Positions 33,258 through 42,904 of a stretch of 64,000 bases of DNA are shown piece after piece (the stretch's first letter is position 1; each line of letters begins with the position of its first letter). A program made the translations under genes and the position numbers. The stretch spans positions 1-64,000 of the forward strand of contig CAMYLA010000022.1 of assembly GCA_947259095.1 (NCBI GenBank), in the 5' to 3' direction. The DNA comes from an uncultured Acidimicrobiaceae bacterium (lineage in GTDB: Bacteria; Actinomycetota; Acidimicrobiia; Acidimicrobiales; SZUA-35). The notes under the pieces were generated by a model. That model was not told the origin of the DNA. It ran no database searches and saw nothing but the letters and a program-made list of their open reading frames with translations.

Positions 33258-35441
33258 GTGACCGTGGAACGAGTGGAAACCAACGGATTGGCCGTCGGCC
33301 GGACCCTGTACGACATGGTGGTCAACGAGGCGCTCCCCGGCATCGGGATCGATGCCGAGCGGTTCTTCTCCGGGCTGGCCGAACTGGCGGCCGAGTTCGG
33401 GCCGAGAAACGTCGAGCTGCTCCAGGCCCGTGAACGGTTCCAGTCGGCGATCGACGGCTGGCACCGGGAACGGGCGGGCCAACCCCACGACCATGAGGCC
33501 TATCGGGCCTTTCTCGAGGAGCTGGGCTACCTGGTGCCGGAGGGGCCCGACTTCGAGATCGAGACCGAGAACGTCGACCCCGAGATCGCCTCGGTGCCCG
33601 GTCCCCAGCTCGTGGTTCCGGTGACAAACGCCCGCTACGCCCTCAACGCGGCCAACGCCCGCTGGGGCTCGCTCTACGACGCCCTCTACGGCACCGACGC
33701 CATGGGCGACCTTCCGGAACCGGGCCCCTACGATCCGGTGCGGGGAGCCCGGGTCATCGCCTGGGCCCGGGACTTCCTCGACCGGGTGGTTCCGCTGGCC
33801 GGCGGCTCCCATGCCGACGCCACCGCCTACCGGGTCGCCGATGGCACGCTCCGAGTCGAGCTCGAGGGTGGGCCGACCGAGGTCGGGCTGGCAAACCCGA
33901 GCTGTTTCGGTGGCCATGTCGGCGACGGCGGGCGACCAACCAGCGTGCTCGTTGATCACCATGGGTTGGGGATCGAGATCGTGATCGACCCCGACGATGC
34001 GGTGGGGGCCGACGATCCGGCCGGCGTGGCCGACCTGGTGTTGGAGGCGGCGGTGACGGCAATCATCGACTGCGAGGACTCGGTGGCCGCAGTGGACAGC
34101 GAGGACAAGGCGCTGGCGTATCGCAATTGGCTGGGGCTGATGAAGGGCGACCTGACCGAGGAGGTGACCAAGGGCGACGACACCTTCGTTCGCCGCCTCA
34201 GCCCCGACAAGCGCTTCCTCGCACCGGACGGCTCGTGGACCACCCGGCCCGGGCGGTCGCTCCTGCTGAGCCGCAACGTCGGTCATCTGATGACGACCCC
34301 GGCGGTGCTCGATGGCGACGGGGCGCAGCTCTTCGAGGGCCACCTCGATGCGCTGGTCACCGTGGCCTGCGCCATGCACGACCTGGCAAAGACCGGCGGT
34401 GAACGGAACTCGCGGACCGGGTCGGTGTACGTGGTCAAGCCGAAGATGCACGGGCCGGACGAGGTGGCGTTCACCAACGACCTGTTCACCAAGGTGGAGC
34501 AGATCCTCGGGCTGCCCCACAACACGGTGAAGATCGGCATCATGGACGAGGAGCGCCGAACCACGCTGAACCTGAAGGAGTGCATCCGGGCCGCCAGGGC
34601 CCGAGTGTGTTTCATCAACACCGGCTTCCTCGACCGGACCGGCGACGAGATGCACACCTCGATGCAGGCCGGCCCGATGGTCCGCAAGGGCGATATGAAG
34701 ACCCAACGGTGGATCACCGCCTACGAGGACTGGAACGTCGACACCGGCCTGGCCTGCGGGTTCCAGGGCCGAGCTCAGATCGGCAAGGGCATGTGGGCCG
34801 CCCCCGACCTGATGGGCGACATGCTGGACCAGAAGATCGGCCACCCCATGGCGGGGGCCAACTGCGCCTGGGTGCCGTCGCCGACCGCAGCCACCCTCCA
34901 CGCCACCCATTACCACCGGGTCGACGTGCTGGAGCGACAGGCCGAGCTCGAGCAGCAGCTGGCATCGGATGGGCCGAGGGCGACCGTCGACGACCTGCTG
35001 ATGATCCCGGTTGCACACTCGGTCGATTGGTCAGACGAGGAGATCCAGGCCGAACTGGACAACAACGCCCAGGGCATCCTGGGCTACGTCGTCCGCTGGG
35101 TCGACCAGGGCGTCGGCTGCTCCAAGGTGCCAGACATCAACGACATCGGGCTCATGGAGGATCGGGCGACGTGCCGCATCTCGTCCCAGCACATGGCCAA
35201 CTGGCTTCATCACGGCATCGTCGATGACGGCAGAATCATGGAGACCATGAAGCGCATGGCAACCGTGGTCGACCGCCAGAACGCCGACGACCCGCTCTAC
35301 CAACCGATGGCACCGGACTACGCCGGTCCGGCGTTCAAGGCCGCCTGCGACCTCGTACTGTCCGGTGTCGAGCAACCGTCGGGCTACACCGAACCGATCC
35401 TCCACGCCCATCGCCTGGAGGCGAAAGGAAGCCGCCGGTAG
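33258..35441 (+). CDS. glcB: malate synthase G
   Basis: 727 residues, the length of monomeric malate synthase G. It condenses glyoxylate and acetyl-CoA to malate in the cytoplasm. Signatures are [32 protein letters not shown], the long PKMHGPDEV segment, [13 protein letters not shown] (acidic metal ligand region), and [16 protein letters not shown], which carries the catalytic Asp-containing loop. GTG start at 33258. It is first in the operon with glycolate oxidase subunits, so glycolate can be oxidised to glyoxylate and fixed as malate. The putative operators lie about 180 bp upstream. Confidence 0.95.
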   Translation: MTVERVETNGLAVGRTLYDMVVNEALPGIGIDAERFFSGLAELAAEFGPRNVELLQARERFQSAIDGWHRERAGQPHDHEAYRAFLEELGYLVPEGPDFEIETENVDPEIASVPGPQLVVPVTNARYALNAANARWGSLYDALYGTDAMGDLPEPGPYDPVRGARVIAWARDFLDRVVPLAGGSHADATAYRVADGTLRVELEGGPTEVGLANPSCFGGHVGDGGRPTSVLVDHHGLGIEIVIDPDDAVGADDPAGVADLVLEAAVTAIIDCEDSVAAVDSEDKALAYRNWLGLMKGDLTEEVTKGDDTFVRRLSPDKRFLAPDGSWTTRPGRSLLLSRNVGHLMTTPAVLDGDGAQLFEGHLDALVTVACAMHDLAKTGGERNSRTGSVYVVKPKMHGPDEVAFTNDLFTKVEQILGLPHNTVKIGIMDEERRTTLNLKECIRAARARVCFINTGFLDRTGDEMHTSMQAGPMVRKGDMKTQRWITAYEDWNVDTGLACGFQGRAQIGKGMWAAPDLMGDMLDQKIGHPMAGANCAWVPSPTAATLHATHYHRVDVLERQAELEQQLASDGPRATVDDLLMIPVAHSVDWSDEEIQAELDNNAQGILGYVVRWVDQGVGCSKVPDINDIGLMEDRATCRISSQHMANWLHHGIVDDGRIMETMKRMATVVDRQNADDPLYQPMAPDYAGPAFKAACDLVLSGVEQPSGYTEPILHAHRLEAKGSRR

Positions 35442-35479
35442 CCACCCCCCGGCGGCCAGACCAGCGAGAGGCACGAACG

Positions 35480-36958
35480 ATGTTGGAGAAGCTTCGGAAC
35501 AGACGGCGGGGCGGGACCGCCGGGTCGGCAGACCCGTTCGTCGATGCCCTCCGGGCGGCGCTGAGCCCCGAGCAGGTCAAGGACGATGGCGCCCATCGGG
35601 CGCTGCTGAGCCACGACGCCTCGGTGTTCGACGAGGGCAACTCCGGTCCGGTCTGCTACCCGGAGACCACCGCCGAGGTCCAGGCCATCGTCACGCTGGC
35701 GAACCAGTACGGCCGCAACATGGTGCCCCGGGGCGCCGGGACGGGCCTGGCCGGCGGCGCCATCCCACTCGGGGAGCCGGTGGTGGTGGCGGTGACCAGG
35801 ATGGACCGGGTGCTCGAGGTCGACACGGTGAACCGGGTGGCCTGGGTCGAGCCGGGGGTGGTCAACCTCGACCTGACCCGGCACCTCACGCCGCTGGGAT
35901 TCCACTTCGCCCCCGACCCGTCCAGCCAGCAGGTGTGCACCATCGGCGGCAACGTCGCCAACAACTCCGGCGGCCCCCATTGCCTCGCCTACGGGGTGAC
36001 CAACGCCCATGTGGTGGCCCTCGAGGTGGTGTTGCCGTCGGGTGATGTCGCAATGCTCGGTGGTCTCGAGGTCGAGCCCCAGGGTTTCGACCTCCGGGGG
36101 GTGTTCGTCGGGAGTGAGGGCACCCTCGGGGTGGTCACCAAGGTGGCGGTCCGCATCACCAGGAACCGGCCCGAGGTCCGGACCCTGTTGCTCTCGTTCG
36201 CCTCGGTTCGGGATGCGGCCACTACCGTGAGCGACGTGATCGCCGCCGGGATCGTCCCCGCCGCCATGGAGGTGATGGACCAGCGCATCACCGAGGCCGT
36301 CGAGAACTACGTTCACGCCGGGTACCCGCTCGACGCGGCGGCGGTGCTGCTGGCAGAAGTCGACGGGCTGGTCGACGGTGTCGACATCGACGCGGCCCGG
36401 ATCGGCGAGATCGGCCGGGCCAACAACGCCACCGATGTTCGCCTCGCCGGCAGCGAGGAGGAGCGGGCGCTGCTGTGGAAGGGTCGCAAGACGGCCTTCG
36501 GAGCCATCGCCCAGATCGCCCCCGACTACTACCTGCACGACACCGTGGTGCCCCGCTCCGCACTGGCAGACGTGCTGACCGAGATCTACGCCATCGCCGA
36601 TCGTCACCAGATCCTGGTGATGAACGTCTTCCACGCCGGCGACGGGAACCTCCACCCGCTGCTGATCTTCGACGCCCGCGACGAGGGAGTGCTGGAACGG
36701 GTCCACGCCGCCGGGGCCGACATCATCACCGCCTCACTGGATGCCGGCGGGGTGCTGACGGGGGAGCACGGGATCGGCGTCGAGAAGCAGAAGTTCATGG
36801 AGCGGATGTTCACCGACGACGACCTCGACCACCAGAACCGGCTCCGCCAGGCTTTCGACCCCGGTTGCCGCACCAACCCCGGAAAGGTCATCCCCGCCGG
36901 CCACAGTTGCGCCGACATCCAGGCCCTGACCTCGGTTCCGAAACAGGTGTGGCTTTGA
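35480..36958 (+). CDS. glcD: glycolate oxidase, FAD-binding subunit GlcD
   Basis: 492 residues, FAD-linked oxidase of the PCMH/VAO type. The FAD-binding domain shows VTLANQYGRNMVPRGAGTGLAGGA and GGNVANNSGGPHCLAYG; the C-terminal cap holds NVFHAGDGNLHPLL and GEHGIGVEKQKFM, with the His residues typical of glycolate/lactate oxidases. It oxidises glycolate (or D-lactate) to the 2-oxoacid and passes electrons through GlcE and GlcF. It starts 38 bp after glcB and overlaps glcE by 4 bp. D-lactate dehydrogenase is the alternative, but the flanking malate synthase and the GlcE/GlcF pair favour glycolate. Confidence 0.9.
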   Translation: MLEKLRNRRRGGTAGSADPFVDALRAALSPEQVKDDGAHRALLSHDASVFDEGNSGPVCYPETTAEVQAIVTLANQYGRNMVPRGAGTGLAGGAIPLGEPVVVAVTRMDRVLEVDTVNRVAWVEPGVVNLDLTRHLTPLGFHFAPDPSSQQVCTIGGNVANNSGGPHCLAYGVTNAHVVALEVVLPSGDVAMLGGLEVEPQGFDLRGVFVGSEGTLGVVTKVAVRITRNRPEVRTLLLSFASVRDAATTVSDVIAAGIVPAAMEVMDQRITEAVENYVHAGYPLDAAAVLLAEVDGLVDGVDIDAARIGEIGRANNATDVRLAGSEEERALLWKGRKTAFGAIAQIAPDYYLHDTVVPRSALADVLTEIYAIADRHQILVMNVFHAGDGNLHPLLIFDARDEGVLERVHAAGADIITASLDAGGVLTGEHGIGVEKQKFMERMFTDDDLDHQNRLRQAFDPGCRTNPGKVIPAGHSCADIQALTSVPKQVWL

Positions 36959-37959
36959 CTGCCGCTGCAGCTGGGCAGGCGGAGCCGCAGCCGACGATGC
37001 GGTCAACCGACTCGATCCTGGCCCGGTTCGCCGAGGAGGTTGGTGAGCGCGGCCCGGTGGCTGTCGAAGGGGGGCGGACCCGGTGGGACGTCGGCGGCTC
37101 CCCGGCCGACGGCACCAGGCTCGTCACCGCCCCGACCGGTATCGTCGACTACCAGCCGGACGAGATGACGGTGACCGTCCGGGCCGGCACGTCGGTGGCC
37201 GAGCTCAACCAGACCCTGGCCGGGCGGGGCCAGCGAACCGCCCTTCCCGATCGTGGCGGCACCGTGGGCGGGGCCCTCGTCGTCGGCCACAACGACATGC
37301 GATCCCTGGGCCGGGGGCTGCTGCGGACCTCGCTGCTCCAGGTCCGCTACGTGTCGGCCGAGGGGCGCATCATCAGCAGCGGCGGCCCGACCGTGAAGAA
37401 CGTCAGCGGATTCGATCTCCCCCGGCTCATCGTCGGTTCGCTCGGCACGCTCGGCCTGGTGGCCGAGGTGATCCTGCGCACCAACCCCATCCCCGCCACC
37501 TCGCAGTGGTTGGTCTCCACCGACGCCGACCCGCAGGTCGTCGCCGACACCGCCTTGGCCCCTGCCGCAGTGCTGTGGGACGGCTCGACGACGTGGGTCG
37601 AGCTGGAGGGCCATGGCGCAGACGTCGACGCCGAGCGGCGCCGCCTCGACACGGTCGGCACCTTCACCGAGGCGGCAACCACCGATGGGGCCCACCGCGC
37701 CGCCGACGAACTCCCGGTTCCTGTGCCCGAACACCGGTGGTCGCTCGCTCCGGCCGACATCGCCGGCTTCGCCGATCGGGCCCCGGGCCTCGGCATCGGT
37801 CGGTTCCTGGCCGCGGTGGGGCTCGGGTTGGTGTTCGCCGATCAGCCGCAGCCGCTGCGACCGGTCCCGGCCGAGATCCAGGTCGTTGCCGACCGGCTCA
37901 AAGAGAACTTCGACCCGACCGGGAGGCTGAATCCCGGCCGGGATCCGGGACGGAAGTAG
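36955..37959 (+). CDS. glcE: glycolate oxidase subunit GlcE
   Basis: 334 residues from a TTG overlapping the glcD stop by 4 bp; ATG 36997 is an alternative that removes 14 Ala/Gln-rich residues. It has the PCMH-type FAD-binding fold: VEGGRTRWDVGG, MTVTVRAGTSVAELNQTL, DRGGTVGGALVVGHND and SGFDLPRLIVGSLGTLGL. It is shorter than GlcD and lacks the GEHGIG catalytic segment, as GlcE subunits do. It forms the GlcDEF complex at the inner face of the membrane with its neighbours. Confidence 0.88.
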   Translation: MTAAAAGQAEPQPTMRSTDSILARFAEEVGERGPVAVEGGRTRWDVGGSPADGTRLVTAPTGIVDYQPDEMTVTVRAGTSVAELNQTLAGRGQRTALPDRGGTVGGALVVGHNDMRSLGRGLLRTSLLQVRYVSAEGRIISSGGPTVKNVSGFDLPRLIVGSLGTLGLVAEVILRTNPIPATSQWLVSTDADPQVVADTALAPAAVLWDGSTTWVELEGHGADVDAERRRLDTVGTFTEAATTDGAHRAADELPVPVPEHRWSLAPADIAGFADRAPGLGIGRFLAAVGLGLVFADQPQPLRPVPAEIQVVADRLKENFDPTGRLNPGRDPGRK

Positions 37960-37968
37960 GGGCTGGAC

Positions 37969-39120
37969 ATGGACCTGAAGCTCGACGACGACGCACTCAA
38001 CAGCTGCGTGCAATGCGGTTTGTGTCTGCCCCATTGCCCGACCTATCGGGTGACCGGCGACGAGGCGATGTCGCCCCGAGGCCGGATCAAGCTCATGCGG
38101 GAGGTGCAGGACAACGACGCCCCGCTCACCGACGAGGTGTTGGAGGCGTTCTCCTCCTGCGTGCAGTGTCGCGGATGTGAGCCTGCCTGCCCTTCCGGGG
38201 TGCCATACGGCCACCTGATGGAACAAACCAGGGAGACGCTGACCGACGCGGGGGAGATGACACCGCAGTGGCAGCGGCTGGCGATGAAGCCGCTGACCCA
38301 TCCCAGGCTGCTGGCCCTGGGGACGACCGCGCTCGGGGTTGCCCAACGGCTCAAGGTCCTTCCCGGCCGCCTCGGTCTCTCGGAAACGATCCCGCTCCGT
38401 CGTGAGCCGTTGCCGACGACGGGGTCCGACGTGTACCTGTTCACCGGCTGCGTGATGGACACGATGCAGCGCCACGTCCACCTGGCCGGTCTGGAGGTGT
38501 TGACCGCAGCCGGCCTCGGTGTTACCCCCACCAACGAACTGGCGCCCTGCTGTGGTGCCCTGCACACCCACGCCGGGCTGACCGGTGACGCCCGGCGGAT
38601 GGCCGAGGCGATGATGGATTCACTGGAGCCGGATCGCCCCATCATCGTCGATTCCGCCGGTTGCGGTGCCGCCATGAAGGACTACGGCCACCTGCTCGGC
38701 ACCGCGGCCGCCGCCCGGTTCGCCGAACGGGTCCACGACATCCACGAATTCCTGGCCGAACACGTCGACGAGCTGCCGACGGTGGACCCGCTGGAGCTGC
38801 GGGTGGCGATCCAGGACCCCTGCCATCTCCGCCATGTGCAGCGGGTCCACCAGGCGACCAGGACCGTGCTGGCGCCGTTCGTCACCGAACTGGTCGAGCT
38901 CGATGATGACGGCCTGTGCTGCGGCGCCGGTGGCGCCTACTCGATCATGGAGCCGGACCTGGCGGGGCGGATCCGGGACCGGAAGGTGGCCGCCATCGAA
39001 CGGGCGGTCCCCGACGTGGTGGCCAGCGCCAACCCTGGATGTTCGATGCACCTCGGCTCGGTCGGCGTTGAGACCAGACACCCGATCGAGCTCGTCCACG
39101 CCGCCATCACCGCCGACTGA
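37969..39120 (+). CDS. glcF: glycolate oxidase iron-sulfur subunit GlcF
   Basis: 383 residues. Two ferredoxin-type [4Fe-4S] motifs lie near the N-terminus: CVQCGLCLPHCP (Cys 13, 16, 19, 23) and CVQCRGCEPACP. Two CCG domains follow (APCCGALH with a later DSAGCG, and DPCHLRH with LCCGAGGAY and NPGCSMHL), the heterodisulfide-reductase-type cysteine-rich repeats of GlcF. It relays electrons from GlcD/GlcE towards quinone. It starts 9 bp after glcE and ends the operon. No clear terminator is seen in the 87-bp convergent gap behind it. Confidence 0.92.
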   Translation: MDLKLDDDALNSCVQCGLCLPHCPTYRVTGDEAMSPRGRIKLMREVQDNDAPLTDEVLEAFSSCVQCRGCEPACPSGVPYGHLMEQTRETLTDAGEMTPQWQRLAMKPLTHPRLLALGTTALGVAQRLKVLPGRLGLSETIPLRREPLPTTGSDVYLFTGCVMDTMQRHVHLAGLEVLTAAGLGVTPTNELAPCCGALHTHAGLTGDARRMAEAMMDSLEPDRPIIVDSAGCGAAMKDYGHLLGTAAAARFAERVHDIHEFLAEHVDELPTVDPLELRVAIQDPCHLRHVQRVHQATRTVLAPFVTELVELDDDGLCCGAGGAYSIMEPDLAGRIRDRKVAAIERAVPDVVASANPGCSMHLGSVGVETRHPIELVHAAITAD

Positions 39121-39207
39121 CCCGGCGCCGGTCCCGAAGAGCCATGTTTGCAGGCGGAGCCGTCCAGCACCGGTTGCTCGATCGACGGGCCCCGACCACC
39201 GCGATGT

Positions 39208-39768
39208 TCACGACCAGCTGGGATCGCGACCGGTGATGGCGATGAATCTGGCCGCCATGTCCATGTCGTCGGTCTCGACGACGGCAGGACCGAAGCGCCC
39301 CTCGCCCCGCAGCGAGTCTCCCGCCCGCTGCAACCGGCGATAGCCCTGCTCGACCAACCCGGCGTCGAGTCGGGGCTCCTGACCGGTGGCCATGGCCAGA
39401 TCCCAGGTGTGGATCAGCGGGTCGACCCAGACGAAACCCAGGAACTTCTCGACCGGCATCTCACCCCATGGGGTCTTGCTCACGGTTTGCAGCGCCCCCC
39501 GCGTGTCGAGCGACGCCTGCACCAGTTCGAACGACTGCTGCCAGGTCTCGACCGGATCGCCCCGGTGGGACTCGTCTGGCCGGTCGGCTCCCCGTCCCTC
39601 GGTGAAGTCGGCGATCATGTGGTTCATGGCAACGGTGTGAGCGACCACATCGGCTGCAGTCCACGCTTCGCACGGCGACCGGTCCCGCCATCGCTCGGGT
39701 GCGGTCCTGGCCACGGTGGCGTCGAAACCGTACAGCGCCTTGAGAAAGGTTCGTGCGTTGTCGCTCAT
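39208..39768 (-). CDS. TIGR03086-type (maleylpyruvate-isomerase-like, DinB fold) metal-binding protein
   Basis: About 186 residues. DinB/MDMPI-like four-helix protein: CEAWTAADVVAHTVAMNHMI near the start, then WGEMPVEKFLGFVWVDPLIHTWDLAMATG, the two His-bearing helices that bind a divalent metal, and RFGPAVVETDDMDMAARFIAITGRD at the end, typical of the TIGR03086 group. Related enzymes use mycothiol, which fits an actinomycete, but the reaction is unknown. ATG 39768 begins MSDNARTFL; an ATG three codons upstream is possible. It converges on glcF and lies 92 bp after the adenylation-enzyme stop on the same strand. Confidence 0.72.
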   Translation of the reverse strand: MSDNARTFLKALYGFDATVARTAPERWRDRSPCEAWTAADVVAHTVAMNHMIADFTEGRGADRPDESHRGDPVETWQQSFELVQASLDTRGALQTVSKTPWGEMPVEKFLGFVWVDPLIHTWDLAMATGQEPRLDAGLVEQGYRRLQRAGDSLRGEGRFGPAVVETDDMDMAARFIAITGRDPSWS

Positions 39769-39859
39769 GGGCAACACGATAGGTCGAGCCCGCTGGGCCG
39801 TGCCCGGCCACCGCCGCCTTGACCACCGAGGTGCCGGCCACCGCAGCGTCTGGCTGTGC

Positions 39860-41479
39860 TCAGCAGGGCGGCGGCCCGGCGATGGATTCCCGAACGGTTC
39901 GGCGATCGATCTTGCCGCTCGGTGTCAGCGGGAACGACTCGACCTCCTCGTAGCCGCTCGGCACGGCGTACACCGGCAGTCTGGCCGCCAGGTGCTGTCG
40001 CCACGCCGCCGACGCCACCGGTCCTTTTGCCACGAACCGGGCGATCAGCTCATCGTCGCCGCCGGGTTGGATCCGGACCCCGACCACCGCCTGTTCGACC
40101 TCGTCGAGCGAGGCCACTGCGGCCTCGACCATCTCCAGCTCCACCCGGTTGCCCCGGATCTTCACCTGGTTGTCCTGGCGGCCGTGGTACAGCAGACATT
40201 GACCGGGGTTGGGGGTGACCGGTGGCTCCATCTCACGGCCGGCCCAACTGACGATGTCGCCGGTTCGGTACCAGCGCTCGACCTTGCCGCCGGGCCCGGC
40301 CCGCTCGACGAAGGCCCGATCGTTGAGATCCGGTCGATTCCAGTAGCCGGCCATCATCGTGGCGGTTCGAACCAGCAGCTGGCCCGGTTCCGGTCCGGTG
40401 ATCGGTCGGTCGTCGTCGTCGACCACCAGCAGATCGGCGTCGGGGCACCGGTAGCCGATCGGCAACGTGCCCCGGTCCCGGTCGGCATCAAAATGGGCCA
40501 TGCTGAAGTGGTAGTAGGTGCACTGGTTGACCTCGGCCGGCCCGTACACGTTGCTGAACCGGGCGTTCGGGAACACCTCGATGAGCTGTTTCAGCGGTTC
40601 CGGAGGGAAGACCTCGCCCGCCGGCAGAACCCACCGAACCGCAGAGAGATCCCGGTCGGTCAAGGCGCCACGGCTCAGCAGCTGCTGGAACAGCGACGGC
40701 ACGGTGTACAGGGTGGTGCAGCCCTGATCGGCGAGGTACTGGCTGAGGCTGGCCGGGAACCGGAGATACTGCTCGGGCACCAGGACCACCCGGGCCCCGG
40801 CCACGACCCCGGCCAGGACCTCGAAGGTCGACATGTCGAAGTGCAGCGGCGAGAAGTTCGCCATCCGGTCCGCCGGACCCAACCCGTGGAGCTCGGCCGA
40901 CATGGTGGCATAGCTGCGACCGCTTCGATGGGTGTGCATGATGCCCTTCGGCTTGCCGGTCGAGCCGGAGGTGTACATCACATAGGCCAGATCGTCGCCG
41001 AGCACCGAGACCGGGGGGACCGGATCGAGGCCTTCCACGTCGTCCCAGGTGACGAAGCCCGAGCCGGATTCCTCCGGTCCGGCCGCCAGCCCGATGACAT
41101 TGAACGCTGGGGCGAGGGGCCGGACCCGGTCGATCCCGGCCCGCCTCGGTTCGTGGCTGACCAGGGTGGTGATGCCGCAGTCCTCGATGATGCCGGCGAT
41201 CGTCTCGGGCGGGGCCATGGGGTCGATCGGGACGTAGGCCGCGCCGGCCCGGAGGATGCCGTGCACCGCCACCAGCGACTCGAGCGACTTGTGGAGGTAG
41301 ATGCCGACCCGATCCCCCCTGCCGACGCCGACCTGGCCGAGGGCCGCCGCCAGTCGGCCGACCCGCCCCTCGAGTTGGCCCCAGGTCAGCCGATTCTCGT
41401 CACAGGCCGCAGCGACGGCTGTCGGGTGGGCGTCGGCGGCGTCGACCACCAGGTCCGACAGCAGGAAACGGTGGGTCAT
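39860..41479 (-). CDS. stand-alone amino-acid/acyl adenylation enzyme (PltF/DltA-like)
   Basis: 539 residues from ATG 41479 with GAGG upstream; the longer frame to 41815 is low-complexity and lies antisense to the dehydrogenase start. ANL-superfamily adenylation domain: VMYTSGSTGKPKG, FDMSTFEVLAGVV, VYGPAEVNQCTYY, WYRTGDIV, HGRQDNQVKIRGNRVELEMVE and TPSGKIDRR with the catalytic Lys. No carrier domain is fused. The GPAEVNQCTYY form and intact NRPS-type motifs resemble free-standing loaders such as PltF and DltA rather than CoA ligases. The code read against GrsA is DMFTLAVQC, which does not match the Pro code I know. It is divergently paired with the dehydrogenase across 157 bp. Confidence 0.78.
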   Translation of the reverse strand: MTHRFLLSDLVVDAADAHPTAVAAACDENRLTWGQLEGRVGRLAAALGQVGVGRGDRVGIYLHKSLESLVAVHGILRAGAAYVPIDPMAPPETIAGIIEDCGITTLVSHEPRRAGIDRVRPLAPAFNVIGLAAGPEESGSGFVTWDDVEGLDPVPPVSVLGDDLAYVMYTSGSTGKPKGIMHTHRSGRSYATMSAELHGLGPADRMANFSPLHFDMSTFEVLAGVVAGARVVLVPEQYLRFPASLSQYLADQGCTTLYTVPSLFQQLLSRGALTDRDLSAVRWVLPAGEVFPPEPLKQLIEVFPNARFSNVYGPAEVNQCTYYHFSMAHFDADRDRGTLPIGYRCPDADLLVVDDDDRPITGPEPGQLLVRTATMMAGYWNRPDLNDRAFVERAGPGGKVERWYRTGDIVSWAGREMEPPVTPNPGQCLLYHGRQDNQVKIRGNRVELEMVEAAVASLDEVEQAVVGVRIQPGGDDELIARFVAKGPVASAAWRQHLAARLPVYAVPSGYEEVESFPLTPSGKIDRRTVRESIAGPPPC

Positions 41480-41636
41480 CGGGTGGCCTCGATTCGTCGC
41501 ATACTCGGTTGTGCCTCCACACTGGCCGGGCGGTGCCGAACCGTGCCGAGGCGCAGTCCGAGGCTCGTAGAGTACTAGTGACCTGCACCGGCTGAACCCT
41601 GTTCGGCCGGGCATCGAACGGACCGGGAGAGAACAG

Positions 41637-42842
41637 ATGACCAACTTCGACGCCGGGGCGGCAATCGACGCGCTGACCGATCTCGACCATCCGGTCAAGC
41701 GTAAGACCGCAGAATGGGCGGCCGAGAACCTCGACGACCCGACGTTGTCGGAACGAGACCGCGACTGCCGGTTCTGGGCCGAAGGCTGGACCCGGGCCGC
41801 CGAGCGCGGCATCACCGCTTTGATGGTCGACCCTGGCTACGGGGGCGGCGGCCACGATGTGATCCATGCCCTGCTGACCTTCGAGGGGCTGGGCTACGGC
41901 TGCCGTGACGCCGGGCTGGCGTTCCCGCTGAGCACCCAGGTGTGGACGATGCAGCCGCTGATCGAGCGGTTCGGGACCGAACAACAGAAGCAGCGGTACC
42001 TCCCTGGCATGTGCTCGGGCGAGCTGAAGGCGTCGTTTTGCATCACCGAGGCCGAGTCCGGCTCCGACACCTTTGCCATGGAAACCAGCTTCACCGTCGA
42101 GACGCCGTCCGGCCAGGAGGGGGTCGAGCCGGTCTACGTGCTGTCGGGAACCAAGTCGTACATCACCATGGCTCCCCAGGCCGACGTGTTCATCGTCTTC
42201 GCCACCAGCAATCCCGAACTCGGCCAGTGGGGGGTGACCGTCTTCCTCGTCGACGCCGAGACCCCCGGGGTGTCGGTCGGGCCGAACCGGCCGAAGATGG
42301 GTCTGCGGACCACCCCCTTCGCCGACGTCAGCTTCGATCGGTGCCGGCTGGGGCCGGGCGACGTGCTCGGTTCGATCGGTTCCGGGGCGTCGATCTTCTC
42401 CTCGGCCATGGAGGCCGAGCGGGCCTTCGTGCTGGCAGGTCAGATCGGCGCCATGGAGCGCCAATTGGACGACGCCGTGACCTTCAGCCGAACCCGGAGC
42501 CAGTTCGGGCAGCCGATCGGGGATTTCCAGGCGGTATCGCACCGGCTGGCCGACATGAAGCTGCGCCATGACAACGCCAGGCTCCAGCTGTACCGGGCCG
42601 CCATCCTCGACGCCCAGGGCCGGCCGTCGATGGAGGCCGCGGCGCTGGCCAAGATCCAGGCCAGCGAGGCTGCGGTGGCCTCGGCCCTCGATGCGGTCCT
42701 GACCCACGGGGCCCAGGGGTACGTCACCGAGTTCGGCGTCGAGCAGGACCTGCGGAACGTGGCCGGTGGCGTGGTGTACGGCGGCACCTCCGATGTGCAG
42801 CGCAACATCGTGGCCAGGATGCTCGGCCGCCGAGGCGGCTGA
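41637..42842 (+). CDS. acyl-CoA/acyl-carrier dehydrogenase (PltE-like)
   Basis: 401 residues, FAD-dependent acyl-CoA dehydrogenase fold. LGYGCRDAGLAFPL, CITEAESGSD, MAPQADVFIVFATSNPELGQWGV, RTRSQFGQPIGDFQAV and VYGGTSDVQRN are visible. The usual catalytic Glu of YEGTS is Gly382. A Glu is instead present at 261 in EAERAF, the base position used by isovaleryl-CoA dehydrogenase and by prolyl-carrier dehydrogenases such as PltE. That, and the divergent adenylation enzyme, suggest it oxidises a carrier-bound amino acid or acyl group. Ordinary acyl-CoA oxidation remains possible. GGGAGAG lies upstream of the ATG. Confidence 0.8.
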   Translation: MTNFDAGAAIDALTDLDHPVKRKTAEWAAENLDDPTLSERDRDCRFWAEGWTRAAERGITALMVDPGYGGGGHDVIHALLTFEGLGYGCRDAGLAFPLSTQVWTMQPLIERFGTEQQKQRYLPGMCSGELKASFCITEAESGSDTFAMETSFTVETPSGQEGVEPVYVLSGTKSYITMAPQADVFIVFATSNPELGQWGVTVFLVDAETPGVSVGPNRPKMGLRTTPFADVSFDRCRLGPGDVLGSIGSGASIFSSAMEAERAFVLAGQIGAMERQLDDAVTFSRTRSQFGQPIGDFQAVSHRLADMKLRHDNARLQLYRAAILDAQGRPSMEAAALAKIQASEAAVASALDAVLTHGAQGYVTEFGVEQDLRNVAGGVVYGGTSDVQRNIVARMLGRRGG

Positions 42843-42904
42843 CCGGCTCTCCGATTGCCGCCGCCGGACTCGCATGTGGCCGGTGGATCGGGCAGGCTGG
42901 AACC

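Noticed and set aside
41480..41815. N-terminal extension of the adenylation enzyme
   Set aside because: The extension is low-complexity, overlaps the divergent promoter region and the dehydrogenase start, and the ATG at 41479 has GAGG upstream.
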